A DNA stretch of 64,000 bases from Leptodactylus fallax (taxonomy: Eukaryota; Chordata; Amphibia; Anura; Leptodactylidae): contig CAMRHE010000503.1 in NCBI GenBank assembly GCA_947044405.1, forward strand, positions 310,001-374,000, written 5' to 3'. Of this stretch, positions 57,874 to 64,000 are shown piece after piece; positions within the stretch are counted from its first letter, which is position 1, and every line of letters starts with the position of its first letter. The translations under genes were made by a program, and so were the position numbers. The notes under the pieces are model-generated. The model worked only from the letters and a program-made list of their open reading frames with translations. It had not been told where the DNA came from and did no database searches.

Positions 57874-58776
57874 CCTGGTATTTTTCTGCTTCTGTATATA
57901 AGCTTCTGAGAATAGCGATCAATGGGGTGTCCTTTAACTGAAATGCCTTTTGCCAAATAGCTCTTGGGCTAGTTTGCTTACTTTTTCTCCCTGCACTATG
58001 GATGTCTACTCACAATACTAAATAAAATACATGAACAGTACAACTGTGTGTTACTAGCTTAGTTAGATTGGCTTTGTGTATAATTGCGACTTACATAACA
58101 ATCAGACTACATTATATTAGTATAAATGCAGAAATCCAGAAAGCTCCACTTATTCTTGCAACTGTACAATCCACCAAGTTTTAATAAAGATGATATCAGA
58201 GAAGAAGGGTCAGACATGTAGAATTTCAACTTTTGATCTTTTAGTTCAGGGAAGATTAGGTGCGGTGTCTGGCAGCAGCCAGCAATGAAGCTGAGCTGCG
58301 AATCTGACACCTCTAACAGTGCAGTGCCAAAACTAACAGCACCAATATCTCTACAACTGGGGCACATACCGGCAAAGTTGACAGTGCACTGAATTCGGCA
58401 AACACTCAGTTTTCTAGAGATATATAACAGTCAATGTTAGAGGACACGACAGGTCCTCTTTAAGAACTGAATTCAATTTTTAATTGCAGTAATGAGTAGC
58501 ACATGTTACTATGCCTATAAACCAAAGGATTCTAATGTATTGTCCTTTAGCATACAGGTGAAAAGCATTGTACCATGTGATAAGTATTACCGCAATTGAA
58601 AACTGCATTCAATTCTTCAGTGAAAACAAAGCACCATGTAAACCTAGCCCAAGCCTGCCACACAGATTCTGCCCACATTGCCTGCGTACTGCAGAGTAGT
58701 ACAAGGTTTATGCTTCAGACGGCATCATCTATATTAAAAAATGCTATTATGTAATGTAAGTTAATTTGCAGTTTAC

Positions 58777-59063
58777 CTTTCCTGCTTTCTGCTTTGTGAA
58801 GGATTCCACCAGATCTTCTACTCCATAATCTGTTAGCATTGAAGTGTTGTAGATGAAGTTTTTATAGTTGTATATGTGTCCTAAAATGTTAAAGTGGTCA
58901 GGCATAAGCGGATGCCAGTGATACAGCTGGTTAAACTCAATAGCAATACGGTTACGGTACTGGAACTGGACCCCAAAGAGTAATTCTGGGTCAAATTTTA
59001 ACTTTAAGAAATATCCGCTGAGGTGTTGAACGTAGTCTTCTATTACAATCTTAATGGTCTCTC
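58777..59063 (-). CDS. ptgs1: ptgs1 exon 9 (catalytic Tyr/heme His)
   Basis: A 287-bp exon. Acceptor tttgtag; donor gtaaac; it completes the Gly codon begun in exon 8 and ends in phase 0. It reads '[20 protein letters not shown]' (channel residues equivalent to Tyr348, Val349, Ser353, Tyr355), '[20 protein letters not shown]', then '[12 protein letters not shown]', which holds catalytic Tyr385, Trp387 and the proximal heme ligand His388. '[15 protein letters not shown]' includes the conserved N-glycosylation site (Asn410). '[11 protein letters not shown]' and 'HPLMPD' favour COX-1. All key residues are intact. Confidence 0.97.
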
Positions 59064-59589
59064 CTACAAAGAGAAAAATGAAAAACATGTAACAGATTTA
59101 AAGCTCCGTCAGGCTGTAGAAGTACGTGTATGTGGTTAAAGTGAAGTTTTTCCAGATCTGTGTTCAGCAGTTATTTTCTGATACACCTAGGCCATGTACT
59201 GTCCAGATAACATGGTCTAATTGGCAACCTACTTTACCATAACAATGATCTATGATGCTGTGTGCTCCAGCCATCTCTGAGTCTACTGTCCTATACACAA
59301 TGATGCTGTGCCAAGGAAATTCTGGGGAAAAAAGGAGACCATATTTCTGGAGTCCTAAGTCCTTAGGGTATTCCAGACAGTACAGATATGCTGCATTTTT
59401 TTTTTTTTTTTTTGCACACCACAATTGTGCATTTTATATTGTGGATTTCATTGCATATTTGTCGTGAATTAGATACAAATGTTATCTTAAGCATTTCATG
59501 GATTAAAATCTGCACATCAGTTTTTGTTGTGCATTTTTATGAAGCATGTGGTTGATTTTAATAAAAATTCACCCATTTTTCTGTTAGCC

Positions 59590-59840
59590 CGCTTCACATC
59601 TTTGTTTTGGCCATTCCGTTCCCCTCTCCACATAAAAGGGGAGAGAAAAGTCCTGCAAGCAGCACTTTTCTCTCCGTATTTTTCGTCTGGTATCCGAAAG
59701 GAAACCACACGTACCCCATTATAGTCTATGGGGTCCGCCGGTTTCATAAGGTAACCGTTTTTTTATGCGGATTAGGTTTCCGTTCCCCAAGCAGACTCCC
59801 GAAACGGAAGCCCATGTGCAGATGTGAACCGAGCCTTACT
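59590..59840. mobile_element. Decayed GGTTCACA-type MITE
   Basis: Contains 'gagagaaaagtcctgcaagc', 'ccccattatagtctatgggg' and ends near 'tgtgcagatgtgaaccgagc', matching the layout of the element at 53337. The left end is weak ('gcttcacatctttgttttgg'). Confidence 0.65.
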
Positions 59841-60392
59841 GTATATGCACTGGATTTTATGCCCACAGTTCCACAGCAAAAAAACCCTGCAGCCTATCCA
59901 GCACTAGTACCCTTAGGCTGAGGCCCATGTTGCTTTTTTAGTTGCTGATTTTTCTGCAGTTTTTTGGGCCAAAGCCAGGAGTGGATCGAGCAGAAGGGAG
60001 AAGTATGAGAGTTTCCTAGATATTTCCCATTACTTTTGTAGCCATTCTTGGCTTTGGCTCAAAAAAAAATAAAACGCAACAAAATCTGCAACAAAAAAAG
60101 CTGTGTTTCTTATAGTGCACATGCAAGCTCACACAAAATCTAAATGGTTAACCTGAATAGTTCCAAATGGCTGTGCTTTTCATTTCTTGACATGTCATTA
60201 TATGGTTTTATTCATCTTTCTGATACAAAGCTCCAGATCCCCTACACTGATATTTGGTTAAAAGGTTGTTTCGACTCTTTAGTGTTTTTTTATAAATATA
60301 AAAACACTGACCTCTCCAGCCCCCTGTCTGACTTCACTAGTGAAGTCCTGTTTGTGGCAGGGGACCGCTGTAGCCAGTTGCCGGCCTCAGCA

Positions 60393-60445
60393 GTGACCTC
60401 TTCACAAACGCCATTTGACTGCTATGATGTTTGTGAAGAGGTCAC
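60393..60445. repeat. Perfect 17-bp hairpin
   Basis: 'gtgacctcttcacaaac' (60393-60409) is exactly reverse-complemented at 60429-60445 across a 19-base loop. It is probably the core of a MITE whose ends may be near 'ccctttaac' (60609). Confidence 0.75.
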
Positions 60446-61135
60446 CACTGAGACCTGTGATTGGCTGCAGTGGTGGTACCGGAGAATTGCAGTGCCAGTC
60501 CTACAACTTGAATAGGAGAAGCCTGCACATGCTCCCTGTCCACTGCAGCAGCTTCTGGTGCCTGGAGGCTGCCAGTACATCAGTATGAAAAAAATGGAGC
60601 TAAATAACCCCTTTAACTGTTACATATAGTCAAAAACAACCATGACATCTATTCAGTTAAAGGGAGGAGGCTCCTTCTGTGGTGGGAGATGCCTTGCAAT
60701 GGCAGCTTTGCCATATTACTTTAGTGCCAAGGTATTACAGCCCTTATTCTATCTAGCACCTATACCCTTTCCCCCCTACCTCCTCTCACACCTTATGGGT
60801 TGGCATGGAAGCTGGAGGCCTTACAAAGACCTCCATATCTGACATATACAGAAGCCTGTTAGGCTCTGCCAGAGAGTCTGAAGCCTTGTACTGATAGATC
60901 ATCATTTTCCGTTGACATATGTAAAGTTTATAACATCCATACAATCATGACACACTATACACACACATACTAAGCAGCTAGCATGGACATAATTGTCATA
61001 TTAATGTTCTGGCTTACCTGATCATCTACAGCACCTATGGTGTTATACTTTGGTCCCACTAATAAACAAAGTTGATACTATAGTATATAAGATATTAAGA
61101 AAATACAATAGCAATAAAGAATTATAGATACATAC

Positions 61136-61382
61136 CTATGAGGATAAGTCTTGTGGTTTGGAATAACTGTTCATCATCCCAAGTAGGATGTTCCGCTTTT
61201 AGGACATCGCACACTCGATTGTGTTCACGAAGCCAAATGGTGGCATACATCATCAGTCCAGGGAGGAGACCAAACACCTCTTGTCCTATAGCAAACCTCT
61301 TTTCCAATGGGATACTCTCCGGGTAGATCATATGAACTGGAGCATCGACCACTGTTGGTGGATACATATCTCCATTTATTAT
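61136..61382 (-). CDS. ptgs1: ptgs1 exon 8
   Basis: A 247-bp exon in phase 0 at its start, ending after the first base of a Gly codon. The acceptor is 'tatacttcag' and the donor 'gtatg'. It reads '[20 protein letters not shown]', '[19 protein letters not shown]', '[19 protein letters not shown]' and '[13 protein letters not shown]', part of the heme-peroxidase-fold catalytic domain. 'AEHPTW' and 'FQTTRLILI' are the COX-1 form (COX-2 has QEHPEW and FQTSRLILI). No damage. Exon numbers assume the 11-exon vertebrate gene structure. Confidence 0.96.
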
Positions 61383-62335
61383 CTGAAGTATAAACAGACC
61401 CATGAAGAAAAGCTTTTTTTAGCTCCATGTTAGAATAAAACTCACGAAAAACTAAAATATGCTATATGTATTCACTACAACAAGTGCTACCATGACCATG
61501 TATGCAATGTCTCATGTGACATTGTAGTGGAAACTTACATTGCATATGTTATATGTGATAGTCAGTGGGGGGGTGGGGGTACTAGTTACAAACGCTATTA
61601 GATTTTTAGTGAATGTGATATTGCAGACATGGCATTGGGTGTACAGTACACATGCAGTGTGGTGTGATCCTATAGCAATGCAAATTCCTTGGCACATGCA
61701 GTGCAATGAATTAATGTGGAGCCCTGGCCATGCAAGTAACACTGTATACAGTTAAAAAATCTGGTCCTTTTTGTTTTTCCTTTTGCTTTAATGCTAGCTC
61801 TCCACCCACTTGGCCCAAGCTTTTTTAACCCCTTCGCAACATAATCAGTACATGTACAGGATAAGTCAGAAGTGGAAATATGGCACGCTCAGGAGTGGAG
61901 GCTACATTGTACACGGTGGGTGCCAGGTGTGTTACATAGCTGACATCCATTGGCAGCTTCCAAGATTGAAGATAATTTTGGACAATTAATCCCTCAGTTG
62001 CTGTGGTCAATGTTGACCCCACACATGAATGGTCTCAGGAGGCTTCACTGTTGGCATGATGCAGGACTCATGGTAGCACTTATCTTTTCTTCTCCAGACA
62101 TCCATTCTTCCAGATATCACAAACAGTCTGAAAGCTTTATCAGAGAAAATAACTTTACCCTAGTCCTTTGCAGTCCAATCCCTGCACTTCCTGCAGAATA
62201 TCAGCCTGTCCTTGATGTTTTTCATGGAGAGAAGTGGCTTCTGGAAGAATGATTGTCTAGAGAGTGTTACCATGAGTCACACCAACAGTAAACCCTCCTG
62301 AGACTATTCTTGCCATGAATAAAGAATGGTATCTA
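61383..62335 (-). other. ptgs1: Start of upstream ptgs1 intron, with Tc1 relic
   Basis: The intron upstream of exon 8 continues past the window end; exon 7 was not found. A GT-rich segment lies at 61567-61580. 61800-61990 shows 'aaccccttcgcaacataatc'-type repeat text. Confidence 0.6.
61985..62270 (-). pseudogene. Tc1/mariner transposase fragment
   Basis: On the minus strand the text parallels the middle of the intact transposase at 62513-63586: the 'acacatgaatggt(t/c)tcagg' block, the 'ttatcagagaaaataacttt' block and the 'gagagaagtggcttct' block occur in the same order with many differences. It covers only the central part, around the first catalytic Asp. It abuts the complete element, so it may have been a pre-existing relic. 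Confidence 0.7.
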
Positions 62336-63894
62336 CAGTCATGGCCAAAAGTTTTGAGAATGACACAAATATTATATTTTCACATGATCTGCTGCCCTCT
62401 GGTTTTTATGTGTGTTTGTCAGATGTTTTTATCACATACAGAAATATAATTGCATTCATATTATGAGTAACAGAAGCTTATATTGACAGTTAGAATGAGT
62501 TAATGCAGCAAGTCAATATTTGCAGTGTTGACCCTTCTTCTTCAGGACCTCTGCAATTCTCCCTGGCATGCTCTCAATCAACTTCTGGACCAAATCCTGA
62601 CTGATAGCAGTCCATTCTTGCAGAATCAATGCTTTAATTTTGTCTGAATTTGTTGGTTTTTGTTTGTCCACCCGTCTCTTGATGATTGACCACAAGTTCT
62701 CAATGGGATTAAGATCTGGGGAGTTTCCAGGCCATGGACCCAAAATCTCTATGTTTTGTTCCCTGAGCCATTTAGTTATCACCTTTGCTTTATGGCAAGG
62801 TGCTCCATCATGCTGGAAAAGGCATTGTTGAGCGCCAAACTGCTCTTGGACGGTTGGGAGAAGTTGCTCTTGGAGGAGATTCTGGTACCATTCTTTATTC
62901 ATGGCTGTGTTTTTAGGCAAGACTGTGAGAGAGCCGATTCCCTTGGCTGAGAAGCAACCCCACACATGAATGGTTTCAGGATGCTTTACAGTTGGAATGA
63001 GACAAGACTGGTGGTAGCGCTCACCTCTTCTTCTCCGAATAAGCTGTTTTCCAGATGTTCCAAACAATCGAAAAGGGGATTCATCAGAGAAAATGACTTT
63101 ACCCCAGTCCTCAGCAGTCCACTCCCTGTACCTTTTGCAGAATATCAGTCTGTCCCTGATGTTTTTTCTGGAGAGAAGTGGCTTCTTTGCTGCCCTCCTT
63201 GAGACCAGGCCTTGCTCCAAGAGTCTCCGCCTCACAGTGCGTGCAGATGCACTCACACCTGCCTGCTGCCATTCCTCAGCAAGCTCTGCACTGCTGGTAG
63301 CCCGATCCCGCAGCTGAAACACTTTTAAGAGACGGTCCTGCCTCTTGCTGGTCTTTCTTGGGCGCCCTGGAGCCTTTTTGGCACCAATGGAACCTCTCTC
63401 CTTGAAGTTCTTGATGATGCGATAGATTGTTGACTGAGGTGCAATCTTTCTAGCTGCAATACTCTTTCCAGTTAGGCCATTTTTGTGCAGTGCAATGATG
63501 ACTGCACGTGTTTCTTTAGAGAAACAGAAGAAGAGAAACAATGATGGCAAGCACCAGCCTCCTTTTAAAGTGTCCAGTGGTGTCATTCTTACTTAATCAT
63601 GACAGATTGATCTCCAGCCCTGTCCTCATCAACACCCACACCTGTGTTAATGGAGCAATCACTGAAACGATGTTAGGTGGTCCTTTTAAGGCAGGGCTGC
63701 AATGATGTTGAAATGTGTTTTGGGGGATAAAGTTCATTTTCTCGGCAAATATTGACTTTGCAAGTAATTGCTGTTAAGCTGATCACTCTTTATAACATTC
63801 TGGAGTATATGCAAATTGCCATTAGAAAAACTGAAGCAGTAGACTTTGTAAAAATTAATATTTGTATCATTCTCAAAAGTTTTGGCCATGACTG
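62336..63894 (-). mobile_element. Tc1/mariner DD35E element, complete, in ptgs1 intron
   Basis: Ends 'cagtcatggccaaaagtttt' and the complement of 'aaaagttttggccatgactg' are perfect inverted repeats that continue as 'gagaatgacacaaatatta' / 'taatatttgtatcattctc'. TA lies outside both (62334-62335 and 63895-63896). At 1559 bp with an uninterrupted transposase it is the youngest-looking element here. Orientation is the same as ptgs1. Confidence 0.95.
62513..63586 (-). CDS. Tc1/mariner transposase, uninterrupted, DD35E
   Basis: Cuts and pastes the element by binding its inverted repeats and integrating at TA. The 357-residue frame has a paired-like helix-turn-helix region ('SIAARKIAPQSTIYRIIKNF', about 42-61), a GRPR motif ('APGRPRKTSKR', 72-82), a second DNA-binding helix region to about 140, then the catalytic domain: Asp168 in 'VIFSDESPFRLFG', Asp260 in 'FQHDGAPCHKAK', Glu296 in '[11 protein letters not shown]'. 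I count 35 residues between the last two acids. '[16 protein letters not shown]' is also typical. The first ~20 residues are unusually hydrophobic and may not be the native start; the conserved part begins at about 'KETRAVIIALHKNG'. Confidence 0.93.
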   Translation of the reverse strand: MTPLDTLKGGWCLPSLFLFFCFSKETRAVIIALHKNGLTGKSIAARKIAPQSTIYRIIKNFKERGSIGAKKAPGRPRKTSKRQDRLLKVFQLRDRATSSAELAEEWQQAGVSASARTVRRRLLEQGLVSRRAAKKPLLSRKNIRDRLIFCKRYREWTAEDWGKVIFSDESPFRLFGTSGKQLIRRRRGERYHQSCLIPTVKHPETIHVWGCFSAKGIGSLTVLPKNTAMNKEWYQNLLQEQLLPTVQEQFGAQQCLFQHDGAPCHKAKVITKWLREQNIEILGPWPGNSPDLNPIENLWSIIKRRVDKQKPTNSDKIKALILQEWTAISQDLVQKLIESMPGRIAEVLKKKGQHCKY

Positions 63895-63896
63895 TA

Positions 63897-64000
63897 AATA
63901 TCCTCAAAGAGCAACTGTTGCCAACCATCCAGGAGCAATTTGGTGATGTGACATGGTGCTCCTTCATGCTTAAAAAAAAACATTGTTCAAGGCAAAACCA
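63897..64000. other. Intron end fragment
   Basis: Remaining 104 bases include 'gagcaactgttgccaacc', 'tccaggagcaatttggtgat' and 'tggtgctccttcatgct', text like the Tc1 region encoding the second catalytic Asp ('GAPCH'-type block). It could be the continuation of the relic at 61985-62270 on the other side of the complete element. Confidence 0.4.

Larger units (their letters stand above)
50721..58776 (-). other. ptgs1: ptgs1 intron between exons 9 and 10 (8.1 kb)
   Basis: Begins gtaaac next to exon 9 and ends ttttgtag before exon 10. It is loaded with transposons listed separately: two small GGCTAAGGCCCC MITEs, a GGTTCACA MITE, Tc1 copy 4, an old Tc1 relic and the hAT-like element B. The stretches 51673-53336, 55237-55989 and 57882-58776 contain nothing further that I recognise, apart from a MITE-like end 'cgacaggtcctctttaa' at 58447-58463. 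Confidence 0.85.
59064..61135 (-). other. ptgs1: ptgs1 intron between exons 8 and 9
   Basis: Starts gtatg, ends tttgtag. It includes a decayed GGTTCACA-type MITE (59590-59840), a short repeat with 'aaaacgcaacaaaatctgca' at about 59930-60115 and the hairpin at 60393-60445. Nothing else is recognised. Confidence 0.85.

Noticed and set aside
47402..61382. Assignment of the gene to ptgs2 (COX-2)
   Set aside because: Ile at positions 434 and 523, '[11 protein letters not shown]', 'HPLMPD' and '[12 protein letters not shown]' fit COX-1, and the 18-residue C-terminal insertion typical of COX-2 is absent before SDEL.
61567..61580. G-rich tract as a G-quadruplex regulatory site
   Set aside because: Only two good G runs are present, interrupted by a single T; too weak to call.
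61383..64000. Search for ptgs1 exon 7 upstream of exon 8
   Set aside because: No minus-strand text resembling the preceding exon was found. The region is intron with Tc1 elements, so exon 7 must lie beyond the window.

Overview
This is a repeat-dense stretch of a vertebrate nuclear genome, most consistent with an anuran amphibian. That call rests on split genes with GT-AG introns and on the repeat mix: Tc1/mariner, hAT, Harbinger-like and piggyBac-like short elements, L2 and Rex1 LINEs, a Ty3/gypsy element and a Penelope-like element. The species cannot be named from sequence alone. The only confidently recognised host gene is ptgs1 (prostaglandin G/H synthase 1, cyclooxygenase-1). Its last four coding exons lie on the minus strand (exon 8 at 61136-61382, exon 9 at 58777-59063, exon 10 at 50573-50720, exon 11 at 47402-47754), and its 5' part lies beyond base 64000. 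The four exons keep consistent splice phases and encode the C-terminal 344 residues, with the catalytic Tyr-His pair, the aspirin-target Ser and a C-terminal SDEL ER-retention signal.

Layout. 0.6-3.4 kb: degenerate tandem repeat with 0.5-0.75 kb monomers. 7.5-9.1 kb: Tc1 copy 1. 10.2-17.4 kb: Penelope-like material. A 190-bp terminal segment at 11.06-11.25 kb is repeated in inverted orientation at 17.22-17.41 kb; between them lie an L2 LINE (11.3-14.3 kb) and a Penelope body with RT, GIY-YIG nuclease and a hammerhead-ribozyme-like motif. 18.6-25.5 kb: a Ty3/gypsy element on the minus strand, split by two solo LTRs and a TTAA-flanked MITE. 26.0-32.3 kb: nested hAT-like and Harbinger-like elements carrying 31-bp minisatellite arrays and a Rex1 LINE. 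34.1-34.9 kb: hAT-like short element with perfect 8-bp target duplication. 35.7-39.3 kb: decayed BED-finger hAT. 40.3-41.8 kb: Tc1 copy 2 running into a suspicious homopolymer zone (41.5-42.5 kb). 42.5-43.1 kb: MITE inside a palindromic element. 44.7-46.35 kb: Tc1 copy 3 split by a 629-bp Penelope-type insertion with hammerhead-like motifs in inverted arms. 46.9-47.1 kb: hAT-type MITE just 3' of ptgs1. 47.4-64 kb: ptgs1 exons and introns, with introns holding Tc1 copy 4, a second 31-bp-array element, older Tc1 relics and a Tc1/mariner copy with an uninterrupted DD35E transposase (62.3-63.9 kb).

The window therefore reads as one ordinary metabolic gene embedded in layered transposon insertions whose order can be worked out from target-site duplications. 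The observations most worth following are the hammerhead-bearing Penelope insertions, the 31-bp minisatellite module shared by short transposons with different ends, the intact DD35E element, and the substitution at the ptgs1 active-site-channel position equivalent to residue 513.
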